IMG/VR virus record: IMGVR_UViG_3300036835_000203
Span: 1-29,015 of that record
DNA from: a virus
Reading direction: 5' to 3' (one strand)
DNA length: 29,015 nucleotides
Both the position numbers and the translations under genes were made by a program. The notes beneath the pieces are model-generated. The model saw only the letters and a list, made by a program, of their open reading frames with translations, was not told the origin of the DNA and ran no database searches. Positions within the stretch are counted from its first letter, which is position 1, and the number at the start of each line of letters is the position of its first letter. This document shows positions 21,954-29,015 of the stretch, one piece after another.

Positions 21954-22550
21954 ATGACCGAGACGATCCAGTCGGACCTGCTCGAGCGTCTTGCCGCGCG
22001 CGCGGTGCCCGTCGTGCAGGAGGCCAAGCGCGGCCAGAACTACAACTTCCCGCTGGCCTGGTACCGCCGCGTCGACGGCGACCTGGTGCAGCTCCAGAGC
22101 GACCCGCAGAACCGCGCCTACTACGAGGACAAGGGCTACGTGCTGCTGCGACCGGCCGAGGTGCGCGAGTGGGAAAACGTGGTGCGGCCGCAGGTCATCG
22201 CCGAGCAGAAAAAGCGGGCGCAGCTGATCAACGCCATCCGCCGCGTGGAGGCGCGCAATCCGGCCTGGGTCGGCATCGACCCCGAGACGCAGGAAGAGTT
22301 TCCGAGCATGACCCTCGAGGAGCTCGCGGCGGTGCACCGTGAGGCGTGCGAGGCGACTGGCATGACACTCCGGCTGCCACCGATCAAGCCCGAGAAAGGC
22401 GAGCAGCCCGACGCCAACCTGCGCGGCGTCGAGACCAACGTGACCATCGAAGAGATCCAGAACAAGCTGCAGCGCACGCCAGAGGGCCAGGTCCTGGGGC
22501 ACGGCTTCGACCCGCTCCACGAGGCGCGCCGCCGCGATCGAGGGAAATAA
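21954..22550 (+). CDS. hypothetical protein, 198 residues, first of three sharing a module
   Basis: The ATG at 21954 lies 3 bp after the capsid stop. Residues about 35-66 (WYRRVDGDLVQLQSDPQNR, then YYEDKGYVLL) carry a module also seen in the two next genes. The following region is helical (VIAEQKKRAQLINAIRRVEA; NVTIEEIQNKLQ) and has long charged stretches. It may be a head-completion or neck-associated protein. I cannot assign a known family. Expression is likely to be coupled to the capsid gene. Confidence 0.65.
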   Translation: MTETIQSDLLERLAARAVPVVQEAKRGQNYNFPLAWYRRVDGDLVQLQSDPQNRAYYEDKGYVLLRPAEVREWENVVRPQVIAEQKKRAQLINAIRRVEARNPAWVGIDPETQEEFPSMTLEELAAVHREACEATGMTLRLPPIKPEKGEQPDANLRGVETNVTIEEIQNKLQRTPEGQVLGHGFDPLHEARRRDRGK

Positions 22551-22553
22551 CGC

Positions 22554-23090
22554 ATGACGCTCCAACCCGCGAACAACGAGCCCACCCAGGAGACCGATCG
22601 GCAGGCGAAGGAGGCGGACCTCCAGTCCCAGGTCGTGCCCCAGGCCGAGCTGGACGCGCAGCTGCCCGGCCACGTGCCGAATGCCGCCGAGCGCGCGGCC
22701 GGCGGCGCCAGCCCATGGCTGAGCGCGGCGCAGGCCGACCAGGAACCCCCGGCGGGCACGCCGCCGGGCGACCTGTTTTTCACCTACCAGCGCCCGGACG
22801 GCGACTCGTTCATCGGGCCGGCCTCGAGCGCGGAGCTGTACCTGCGCAAGGGCTACACCGTTACGGGCGAGCAGACCATCGCCAACTCGGCGGAGTTCCG
22901 CGACAAGGTCAGCCCTGGCTCGGCAGCACCGGCGGTCAGCGGCGTCGCCGGGCTGGGCGGCTCGGGTGAGACCGAAGAAGGTCCAACCAACACACCCGCT
23001 GGCACGGCCGAGCCGTCGTCACCGTCGGCAGGCACAGCCGAGACGACGCCGACCGAGACGACCTCCAGCGGCACTGAGCCAGGCGTCTGA
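22554..23090 (+). CDS. hypothetical protein, 178 residues, second of three sharing a module
   Basis: The frame runs from ATG 22554 to the TGA that overlaps the next ATG (TGATG). Residues about 1-70 are polar and low-complexity. Residues 72-110 contain the shared module, LFFTYQRPDGDSFIGPASSA and LYLRKGYTVTGEQTIA. The C-terminal 60 residues are Gly/Ser/Thr/Pro-rich (TAEPSSPSAGTAETTPTETT) and resemble flexible linkers. Probably a virion decoration or structural protein, since it follows the capsid gene. The function is unknown. Confidence 0.6.
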   Translation: MTLQPANNEPTQETDRQAKEADLQSQVVPQAELDAQLPGHVPNAAERAAGGASPWLSAAQADQEPPAGTPPGDLFFTYQRPDGDSFIGPASSAELYLRKGYTVTGEQTIANSAEFRDKVSPGSAAPAVSGVAGLGGSGETEEGPTNTPAGTAEPSSPSAGTAETTPTETTSSGTEPGV

Positions 23091-23782
23091 TGCCACCGCC
23101 CACGCTGAACGCGCCTGGCGCCTGGTCGGCGTGGGCGCAGAACGCGGCCACGCTGCAGAGCTACCTGGGCGCACCCGACCCGCCGGGTACGCTCATGTTC
23201 CAGGTCCAGAAACCGGGCGGGTCGGACAAGGTCAACATCCCCGCGGCCAACGGACCCCTGTTCGTGCGGCGGGGCTTCACCATCACCGGCGAGTGGACGA
23301 TCGACCCCTACGATTCGAGCAACATCGTGCCGATCGTCGGCAGCGCCAGCCCCACTGGCACGATGGCGCCAGGCACAGGCGCGTCGGGGGGGCTGTGGAC
23401 GCACACGCCGGTGGACTGGCGCGGCAACGAGGGCGTCGCCAAGCCCGGCGGATGGCCATCGGACGCGGCAGTGGCCGTCCCTCCCGCGGGCTCGACGAGC
23501 GGTGCCACCGGACAGGCACCCACGATCAGTGCGATCTCGTCCTCGGGCATTACCACCACCGGCGCCACCATCAACTACACCCTGTCGCCGTCGTCGACCA
23601 ATCAGGTGGAGTACGGCACGACGCTGGCGTACGGGTCGACGAACACCGAAGGTGTCGGTGCGGGCCCGCAGGTCAAGCCGCTGACGGGTCTGGTTTCGGG
23701 CACGACGTACCACTATCGCATCCGCGCCACGGCCAATGGCTTGACGACGTACTCGGCAGACTACACCTTCACCACCAGCTGA
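23090..23782 (+). CDS. 230-residue protein with shared module and C-terminal FN3-like domain (possible head decoration)
   Basis: The start overlaps the upstream stop. Residues about 33-72 show the module again (LMFQVQKPGGSDKVNIPAAN then FVRRGFTITGEWTID). Residues about 138-230 look like a fibronectin type III domain: PTISAISSSGITTTGATINY, VEYGTTLAYGSTN and LVSGTTYHYRIRATANG, ending in YTFTTS. FN3 domains on phage heads and tails are often surface-exposed and may bind cell-surface carbohydrates. A decoration or host-attachment role is therefore plausible. Confidence 0.72.
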   Translation: MPPPTLNAPGAWSAWAQNAATLQSYLGAPDPPGTLMFQVQKPGGSDKVNIPAANGPLFVRRGFTITGEWTIDPYDSSNIVPIVGSASPTGTMAPGTGASGGLWTHTPVDWRGNEGVAKPGGWPSDAAVAVPPAGSTSGATGQAPTISAISSSGITTTGATINYTLSPSSTNQVEYGTTLAYGSTNTEGVGAGPQVKPLTGLVSGTTYHYRIRATANGLTTYSADYTFTTS

Positions 23783-23793
23783 CCGGAGGACCC

Positions 23794-23835
23794 ATGAGAC
23801 CCAAGCGCCGACCTTGCCACGAAGCTGGCTGCTGA
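23794..23835 (+). CDS. 13-residue leader-like ORF
   Basis: The ATG at 23794 follows GGAGGA (23785-23790) closely, and the frame encodes MRPKRRPCHEAGC before a TGA that overlaps the ATG at 23835. The strong ribosome-binding site is puzzling for so short a peptide. It may load ribosomes that then reinitiate on the next gene. It could be the remains of a longer gene. Confidence 0.35.
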   Translation: MRPKRRPCHEAGC

Positions 23836-24020
23836 TGGTGATGCAGCAGAGCGACGACCGGCTGGGCCGCATCGCGTACGACGCCTACTGCATGAACACC
23901 GGCGGCAAATCGCTGGTCAGCGGTGACGATCTGCCGCTCTGGGACGACCTGCGCGACCAGTTCAAGACCGCCTGGATCGCCGCGGCGCACGCGGTGGTCT
24001 ACAACGCCCAGGCCACATGA
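23835..24020 (+). CDS. hypothetical protein, 61 residues
   Basis: ATG 23835 overlaps the end of the leader ORF. It is preferred to a TTG at 23814, though ATG 23841 is also possible. The product contains GRIAYDAYCMNTGGKSLVSG, then LPLWDDLRDQFKTAWIAAA. This is the pattern of a widespread small phage protein (IAYxAY...TGGKSLVxGxxLPxWxxL...AW). Its function is unknown to me. It overlaps the next gene as ATGA. Confidence 0.7.
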   Translation: MVMQQSDDRLGRIAYDAYCMNTGGKSLVSGDDLPLWDDLRDQFKTAWIAAAHAVVYNAQAT

Positions 24021-24463
24021 GCCACCAGCTGGTGCCTGTCTCGGCGCCGCGGCAGGCGCACCGCGACGGTTGCACCTTCGGCAGCGGCTTCTATCGCATC
24101 GTCATGACCGACGGGTCGCGGCGCTTCTGCCAGTCGGAGGGCGAGGTCGAGTTCGTCTCGAACCTGCTGCCGGCGGGCGCGATCGCGCGCGTGCAGCGCG
24201 ACGGGTTCTGTCTGGATGATGCGGAGTACACCGCGACCGGCGACGCGCGCACGCCGGATGTTTTGGACGGCGCCCGATTCCTCGACCTGCCGCGCGAGGA
24301 GGGCATCCGCGAGCTGGGCGTCACCGACGAGGCCGACTACGCCCGCGCCTACCGCGCGGTGGAGGAAGCGGTGCTCGAGCGGGACCGCCAGCAGGCGCAC
24401 GGCGGCGTGCACGCCAGCATCGTCATCAAGCGCAAAGGCCGGCCCAGCCCCGTCGACGCGTGA
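24017..24463 (+). CDS. hypothetical protein, 148 residues
   Basis: The frame starts at ATG 24017 in overlap with the previous stop and ends in GTGA overlap with the collagen-like gene. The N-terminal half looks like a small beta-rich fold ([20 protein letters not shown] then [12 protein letters not shown]). The second half is helical and charged ([20 protein letters not shown]), and the C-terminus is basic. No signal peptide or catalytic motif is seen. It is unrecognised. The context suggests a tail or head-tail assembly role. Confidence 0.6.
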   Translation: MSHQLVPVSAPRQAHRDGCTFGSGFYRIVMTDGSRRFCQSEGEVEFVSNLLPAGAIARVQRDGFCLDDAEYTATGDARTPDVLDGARFLDLPREEGIRELGVTDEADYARAYRAVEEAVLERDRQQAHGGVHASIVIKRKGRPSPVDA

Positions 24464-25290
24464 CCGAGACGCCGACCCTCAACCCGCTCGCGCCGAAGCA
24501 GGCGCCGCCGCTGCAACCGGTTGGTGGTGGTCCGGTACCGCCGCTGGTCCCACCCGGCAGCACGCCGCCACCGGTACCGCCGTTCCAGCCCGACTATCCG
24601 CCGGCGTGGATCGGGCCACCAGGTCCACAAGGCCCGCCTGGTGCGGACTCGACGGTGCCGGGTCCACCTGGTCCGAAAGGCGACGAGGGCGACGAAGGTC
24701 CGCAAGGAATTCAGGGTGAGCAGGGCATTCAGGGCCCACCCGGCGGTGCGCCGTCGTGGCAGGGCGAGTGGACCTCGAGCGTGGATTACGCCAGCAACGA
24801 TGCGGTCAGCTTGAGTGGCTCGAGCTATTACGCTGCGGGCGATCCGGTGCTGGGTGTCTCGCCACCGGCCGTGCCGTGGCAGCAGATCGCCGCCAAGGGT
24901 GACACCGGGCCGCAGGGCGCCACCGGTCCGACTGGCGCTACGGGCGCGGCCGGGCCGCAAGGCGATCCAGGCCCAGCTGGAGTACAGGGACCCAAAGGTG
25001 ACACCGGCGCTCAGGGCCCGCAAGGTCTACAAGGTGCCACCGGCGCCACCGGCGCGCAGGGTGTCCAGGGACCAACCGGTGCGACCGGCGCCAGCGGGCC
25101 TGGCGTCGCCGCCGGCGGCACCACCGGCCAGCTGCTGACCAAGACCAGTGGCACCGACTACGCCACCAACTGGGCGGACCCGGCCGTCACGCTGGCGGCC
25201 TTCAACGCGCTCGTGGCGCGCGTGACCGCGCTCGAGACGGCCATCGCGGCGATGCCCAATAGCCTCGAGGACCTGGTGTACGCCGGCTGA
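24460..25290 (+). CDS. collagen-like tail fibre/spike protein
   Basis: The 276-residue product begins at GTG 24460 (GTGA overlap). A Pro-rich N-terminus (1-50) leads into a first Gly-X-Y block (about 52-96, [12 protein letters not shown] ... GPQGIQGEQ). A non-collagen insert (about 97-146, [20 protein letters not shown]) resembles a carbohydrate-binding module. A second Gly-X-Y block (147-214, [16 protein letters not shown]) follows, then [20 protein letters not shown] and a short coiled coil ([18 protein letters not shown]). Collagen repeats make trimeric shafts. Such fibres often mediate adsorption. Confidence 0.82.
   Translation: MTETPTLNPLAPKQAPPLQPVGGGPVPPLVPPGSTPPPVPPFQPDYPPAWIGPPGPQGPPGADSTVPGPPGPKGDEGDEGPQGIQGEQGIQGPPGGAPSWQGEWTSSVDYASNDAVSLSGSSYYAAGDPVLGVSPPAVPWQQIAAKGDTGPQGATGPTGATGAAGPQGDPGPAGVQGPKGDTGAQGPQGLQGATGATGAQGVQGPTGATGASGPGVAAGGTTGQLLTKTSGTDYATNWADPAVTLAAFNALVARVTALETAIAAMPNSLEDLVYAG
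24613..25101 (+). repeat. two collagen-type Gly-X-Y repeat blocks
   Basis: Triplets (GGX/GGC-type Gly codons every 9 bp) encode Gly-X-Y blocks at about 24613-24747 and 24898-25101, separated by a 150-bp non-repeat insert. The blocks are prone to length change by slippage, which would alter fibre length. Confidence 0.75.
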
Positions 25291-26321
25291 TGCCGAATCT
25301 TGCCGAGTACCGCAGCACGTTTTCGGTGGAAGCAGGTCCGTACATCGGTCCAGAGTCGTACACCGTGCGCGCCATGAGCGGCTCGAGCACGACGCAGCTG
25401 TTCTGTCACGCCTACCCGGTCCAGTCGGGCATCCCCCAGCAGGACCAGCTCATCGACCGGCCGCTGTACCGTCCCAACGCCGTCGAAGAGACGGACAAGC
25501 ACCGCTACATCAAGAGCTACGACCCGTCTGCCGGCCTGATCGAGCCGGACCTGGAGTGGACCAACCCGCCGCTCGCTGACCCTGGCCTCGGCACGCGCTA
25601 CGTCGACCTCGAGGCGTACACCTATGCCGGCCTGGAGTTGTTCACGTACGAGGAGCTCGAAAACACCGGCCTGACCGGCTTCGGCGAGCGCTTCGAGGTC
25701 CTCGGCCCGTTCGACGCGCCGACCACCCATCGCCTGATCAACGACGGCCTGAAGCAGTGCTGGCTGATCGTCGAGGTGGCCTGCCTGCCGACCGAACTGA
25801 AGAGCCGGCACGACCTGTCGGTGGTGTGCCCGTGGCTGCAGGACCCGACCGACGTGCTGCAGGTCGGCCTGCTCGCCGAGGGCGACGACCGCGACCTGAC
25901 CGATCCGTTCGAGCGCATCGTCAAGGGCATGGTCGAGCGCGACGGCGGCACGTTCTACCTGAACACCGGCACCCAGACGTTCGTCACGGGCGACACGCTC
26001 TACCTGCGCTGTCTGAAGCGCGCCTACGACCACTGTCGCCAGAGCGGCGGCCTGTTCGGCGAGCAGTCCGGGCTGGTGCTCGAGACCGACGAGTCGCCGG
26101 TCGAGCGCGACTGGCTGGCGTCCTCGGCGCTGGTCATCGCCTGGCGGCGCTTCGCGCACCTGCTCGAGCCGCTGGCCAACCAGCGCCTGGTGCGCGACCA
26201 GCAGTCGGCCGCGGCGTGGTTTTCGGACCGCTGCCGCGAGCACTTCACGGCGCCGCTGCCCCAGCGCACGCTCACCCGCCGCCGCTACTTCGGCCCGCCC
26301 AGGATGGCGATGGGCGCATGA
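25290..26321 (+). CDS. putative neck/tail structural protein, 343 residues
   Basis: The ATG at 25290 overlaps the fibre gene stop (TGATG). The 343-residue protein is mixed alpha/beta with many aromatic residues (YRSTFSVEAGPYIGPESYTV; CWLIVEVACLPTELKS) and a helical C-terminal region (LVIAWRRFAHLLEPLANQRL; AAAWFSDRCREHF). It lies between the fibre and the large 650-residue tail protein. In podoviruses this place is taken by the tail tubular/adaptor proteins, so a connector role is possible, but I cannot identify a family. Confidence 0.55.
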   Translation: MPNLAEYRSTFSVEAGPYIGPESYTVRAMSGSSTTQLFCHAYPVQSGIPQQDQLIDRPLYRPNAVEETDKHRYIKSYDPSAGLIEPDLEWTNPPLADPGLGTRYVDLEAYTYAGLELFTYEELENTGLTGFGERFEVLGPFDAPTTHRLINDGLKQCWLIVEVACLPTELKSRHDLSVVCPWLQDPTDVLQVGLLAEGDDRDLTDPFERIVKGMVERDGGTFYLNTGTQTFVTGDTLYLRCLKRAYDHCRQSGGLFGEQSGLVLETDESPVERDWLASSALVIAWRRFAHLLEPLANQRLVRDQQSAAAWFSDRCREHFTAPLPQRTLTRRRYFGPPRMAMGA

Positions 26322-28270
26322 GCCTGTACGCCAAGCGCGAGCCGTGGCCGTTCCACCTGAAGCTCGACGGCGTTGGGCTGCTGGTGGGTTCCAAGGGACC
26401 AGGTCAGCCGGCGATGGTGTCCTCCAAGACGCAGGACATCAACCAGGTGGCGCCGCCGGACTACAGCTACGCCGGCCTGTCGCCGCTGAGTGAGCGCGTC
26501 GAACCCTATGAATCGCTGGCGCTGGGCATGGGCCTGCCGACCCAGGACAAGTGGGAGGATTTCCGGTATGCCCAGGCGATGGGCGTGGATCTGAGCGTGT
26601 GGCCGTGGTGCACCGGTCCGGACGTCACCGACTCGAGCGGCGCGTGCAACGGCGAGGTCGTCGACTTCTTCGAGTTGCCGCCGGGCGGCACGCTGTACGC
26701 CGCCGGCGGCACCCAGGTGCTGCGCTACGCGCCGGGCACCGACACCTGGACCGTCGCCCACGACTTCGGCGCCGGCTCGCCCATCGTCGCCGCGGTGGTC
26801 TTCGCCTCGAACTTCGACGGCGTGCCCAGAGTGTGGGTCGGCTTCGGCGACGGACGACCGGCGCAGTACTCGAGCGACGGCACGACCTGGACGCCGATGC
26901 CGACGTTCACCGCGCTCGCGTTTGCCCGAGTGGGCCGCGAGTGGTGGTGGGCCGGCAACACGAATCACCTGCGCAAGTGCGACACCAACGCGGACCCCAC
27001 GCAAGAGGCGAACTACACCACCGACCAGTTCACCATCGGCGATGCGTCCTCGCCGATCACCAGCCTGATGGTCAGCGCCGCGGGCACGCTGATCGTGGCC
27101 AAGACCGACGGCCTGTACTCGCTCAACGCCACCGGCGACGACCTGCCGCTGTTTCCGTTCCTGCGCTTTGCGCCGAATGCCCGCAACGGCGCGGTCTGGG
27201 GCCAGTTCATGAACGACCTGTACGTCGGCTACGGTCAGGTCTTCTCCAGGCTGGGCCCGGACCTGGTCATGCAGGACATCGGCACCGCGCGCCTGGTCGA
27301 CAACACCGGGCCCGTGCGCGGCATGCTCACCGCCTTTTGCGGGGTGGGCGACATGTTTGCGCACGCCATCCTGTGGAACCCGGACACGAGCACCAGTTTT
27401 CTCATGAAGTTCGGTGGCTTCTACGCGTCGGGCGACCTGTCCTCAGGGTCGACGGGTGGGGTGACGACCAGTGGCAACGCAGTCGATCAGCGCGTGGACG
27501 CCTGGCACGGCGCGCTCAACCACGGCTGGAGCGGCGCGTATGGCTCGCAGCTGTACGTCTCGGCCATCGGCGCGCCGGCCGGCCATACGCGCACCTGGTG
27601 CGGCTTTTCCGACGGCAAGCTGCGCTGGTGGGCCAACCCGTGCGTGCCCAACCCCGCGGCCTGCAGCCAGTACGCGTTCGAGGTCGGCGACCACTGGGTC
27701 GACCTGCCGCTGTGGCATGGGACGTATCACGCCTCGACCAAGAGCATCCGTCAGCTCATCGTCTCAGCGCCGCGCCTGGACCTGGATAATTACGTGCGGA
27801 TCGAGTACGCCACCAGCCCGAGCGCGCCGCTGGTGGCGGCGCCTGAGGACTTCGTGACGCCGGTGCTCGATGTCGTGGCGCTGCCGACCGACACGACCGC
27901 CGTGCTGGCCGCCTTCCGCGTCCACCTGCACGTGGCGACGACTGCGACCTGTCCGCTGGTCAGCTCGGTGGCCATCAGCCACGCGCTGCGGCCGCGGCGC
28001 ATCATGCAGTTCGAAGCCGACGTGCTGTGCGCCGATGGCCTGGTGCGCCGCGACGGGGTGGCGATGCGCATGGGCAGGACCGCCATCCGTCAGCTTGTGG
28101 AGGCCGCCGTCGACAACCCCGGCGCCGTCGCCGTGGTGCTGCCCGACGAGAGCCGCCAGGACATGAGCATCGTCGACTACCAGCTGTCGCAGGCGTTTGA
28201 CGAGGTCGGCCGACAGTGGCGCGGCAGTCTCCATTTGAAGATGGTGCAGTGGGCCACGGCCGAGGCCTAA
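26318..28270 (+). CDS. large tail protein with beta-propeller-like body, 650 residues
   Basis: The ATG at 26318 (ATGA overlap) is preferred to a much longer in-frame opening from 25757, which would overlap the previous gene. The central part (about 130-410) has repeated beta-strand patterns with WxxG/YxxG and DxxT turns (LYAAGGTQVLRYAPGTDTW; VWVGFGDGRPAQYSSDGTTW; LIVAKTDGLYSLNATGDD), suggesting a beta-propeller. The C-terminal 100 residues (RRIMQFEADVLCADGLV then VAVVLPDESRQDMSIVDYQL) look like a separate domain typical of tail-tip proteins. A tail nozzle or receptor-contact role is likely, though not proven. Confidence 0.65.
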   Translation: MSLYAKREPWPFHLKLDGVGLLVGSKGPGQPAMVSSKTQDINQVAPPDYSYAGLSPLSERVEPYESLALGMGLPTQDKWEDFRYAQAMGVDLSVWPWCTGPDVTDSSGACNGEVVDFFELPPGGTLYAAGGTQVLRYAPGTDTWTVAHDFGAGSPIVAAVVFASNFDGVPRVWVGFGDGRPAQYSSDGTTWTPMPTFTALAFARVGREWWWAGNTNHLRKCDTNADPTQEANYTTDQFTIGDASSPITSLMVSAAGTLIVAKTDGLYSLNATGDDLPLFPFLRFAPNARNGAVWGQFMNDLYVGYGQVFSRLGPDLVMQDIGTARLVDNTGPVRGMLTAFCGVGDMFAHAILWNPDTSTSFLMKFGGFYASGDLSSGSTGGVTTSGNAVDQRVDAWHGALNHGWSGAYGSQLYVSAIGAPAGHTRTWCGFSDGKLRWWANPCVPNPAACSQYAFEVGDHWVDLPLWHGTYHASTKSIRQLIVSAPRLDLDNYVRIEYATSPSAPLVAAPEDFVTPVLDVVALPTDTTAVLAAFRVHLHVATTATCPLVSSVAISHALRPRRIMQFEADVLCADGLVRRDGVAMRMGRTAIRQLVEAAVDNPGAVAVVLPDESRQDMSIVDYQLSQAFDEVGRQWRGSLHLKMVQWATAEA

Positions 28271-28286
28271 GGAGGGTTATCTCAAC

Positions 28287-29015
28287 ATGTCACGACAGAA
28301 CGCGACCAACTTCAGCGGGGCGCTGCAGTTCCCGTACGCCAACGCGGCGGCGGACCTGTTCAAGATGGAGGACGTCCAGGTGCTGGCCCAGGCGGTCGAC
28401 CAGCACGACCATTCCAGCGGCAAAGGCTTGATCCTGCCGGCCGCGGCGATTCCGGATGGGTCAATCACCGCGGCCAAGATTGCCAACGGCACGATTACCA
28501 GTGCCAAGATCGCTGACGGCACGATTACCGGCACTGACATCGCCAATAAGACGATCGGCGCGGCGCAGCTCGCGGACGGGCAGATCGGCGCCCAACAGCT
28601 CGCCGATGGGCAGATCACCAATCCGAAGCTGGACGGCAACGCGGTCAGTCAGATTCAGATGGTGCAGGGGTTCACCGGCAATCCCTCGACCACCTCCGGC
28701 ACGATGGTCATCATCCCGGACATGGCCGTGGCCATCAATCTCGCCCGCGCGGCCAAGCTGCTGCTGGTTTTTTGCGGCAGTTTTGTGTGTACGGTGGCGG
28801 GCTCGGCGTCGTTTCAATTGAGCATTCCGGGCCAGACGGTCAGTAAGGTGCTGGTCTACAGTGGCGTGGGCGGCGCCATCTTCCCGGTGGCGATCAATCA
28901 CCTGGTCACGCTGGCCGCCGGCTCGTACAGCGGCCAGGCGCTCTGGTCGGCCACGGGTGGCGCGACGCTGCAGCGCTACGGCGCCGAGTCGCAGATTGGC
29001 GTCCTGGAGTTGAGC
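28287..29015 (+). CDS. tail fibre protein (3' end beyond window)
   Basis: The ATG at 28287 follows TAAGGAGGG (28268-28276), the strongest ribosome-binding site in the window, which is formed partly by the preceding stop codon. The frame is open to the edge (243 codons). An N-terminal segment with DQHDHSSGKGL (residues 38-48) is typical of phage tail fibres. Six decapeptide repeats (57-116, DGSITAAKIA-type) follow, and then a beta-rich region (LLLVFCGSFVCTVAGSASFQ). The repeats likely build a fibrous shaft and the C-terminal part the tip. The strong site suggests high expression. Confidence 0.78.
   Translation, partial: MSRQNATNFSGALQFPYANAAADLFKMEDVQVLAQAVDQHDHSSGKGLILPAAAIPDGSITAAKIANGTITSAKIADGTITGTDIANKTIGAAQLADGQIGAQQLADGQITNPKLDGNAVSQIQMVQGFTGNPSTTSGTMVIIPDMAVAINLARAAKLLLVFCGSFVCTVAGSASFQLSIPGQTVSKVLVYSGVGGAIFPVAINHLVTLAAGSYSGQALWSATGGATLQRYGAESQIGVLELS
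28455..28634 (+). repeat. six 30-bp coding repeats in the tail fibre
   Basis: Six tandem decapeptides with consensus (D/N)G(T/S/Q)IT.AKIA-like sequence: units begin at residues 57, 67, 77, 87, 97 and 107. The first three are closest to each other. Similar IADGTI repeats occur in phage fibre shafts. Copy number could change by recombination. Confidence 0.8.

Noticed and set aside
20520-22673. Long reverse-strand open frame (717 codons) opposite scaffold and capsid genes
   Set aside because: It covers several clear plus-strand genes, has no ribosome-binding site, and has shadow-type composition.
25757-28270. Longer version of the 650-residue tail protein starting at 25757
   Set aside because: The extra N-terminus is Arg/Ala/Pro-rich shadow sequence over the preceding gene; ATG 26318 has the standard ATGA overlap.
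1-29015. tRNA genes, attachment sites, insertion sequences and integrase
   Set aside because: None could be seen: no cloverleaf-like sequence, transposase-type protein or recombinase was found by reading, though short att sites cannot be excluded.

Overview
The window is a contiguous piece of a high-GC tailed-phage genome (or prophage). Almost every gene reads rightward, and about 27 gene junctions overlap as ATGA, GTGA or TGATG, so the whole stretch looks like long translationally coupled operons. Recognisable parts are a Bet/RecT-type recombinase, a DNA methylase, a replication-initiator-like protein, the terminase pair, a small archaeo-eukaryotic-type primase, portal, ejection proteins, scaffold, major capsid protein and tail/fibre proteins. 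I see no tail tube, tape measure or sheath gene, while a very large ejection-type protein lies between portal and scaffold. This suggests a short-tailed (podovirus-like) phage. The Rpf-type transglycosylase near the left edge points to a high-GC host with Rpf-type cell-wall enzymes (Actinomycetota most likely, Chloroflexota possible). Host assignment is inference. No integrase, repressor, tRNA or CRISPR array was seen.

Left part (1-5290): a possible lysis pair (28-residue membrane peptide, then a secreted Rpf-like hydrolase whose start is disturbed by a 26-bp tandem duplication), small coupled unknowns, Bet, a DPPH-type methylase with a C-terminal zinc finger, several small Cys-cluster proteins, and a winged-helix-like replication protein followed by seven 11-bp direct repeats that could be the replication origin.

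Middle (5290-11395): small and large terminase, a coiled-coil protein, a DUF3846-like protein, a reverse-strand secreted cargo gene, a primase domain protein and the portal. A 1732-residue protein (11399-16597) then joins a glucosaminidase-like domain, a C39-like cysteine peptidase domain and a long C-terminal region resembling large polyvalent virion proteins. This probably is an ejected cell-wall-penetrating protein. A second reverse-strand cargo gene, a two-helix membrane protein with a near-consensus promoter, overlaps its 3' end.

Right part (16917-29015): two large Gln-rich proteins (probable internal virion proteins), a short basic protein, scaffold, major capsid protein, three successive genes sharing one approximately 37-residue module (the third ending in an FN3 domain), small coupled genes, a collagen-like fibre, two large neck/tail proteins (one beta-propeller-like) and the N-terminal part of a tail fibre with decapeptide repeats that runs off the window.

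For the reader in search of something new, the strongest leads are the iteron/inverted-repeat/AT-rich block at 4365-4640, the dual-hydrolase ejection protein, the 26-bp frame-changing duplication, the two reverse-strand cargo genes with similar promoter context, and the triplicated module at 21954-23782.
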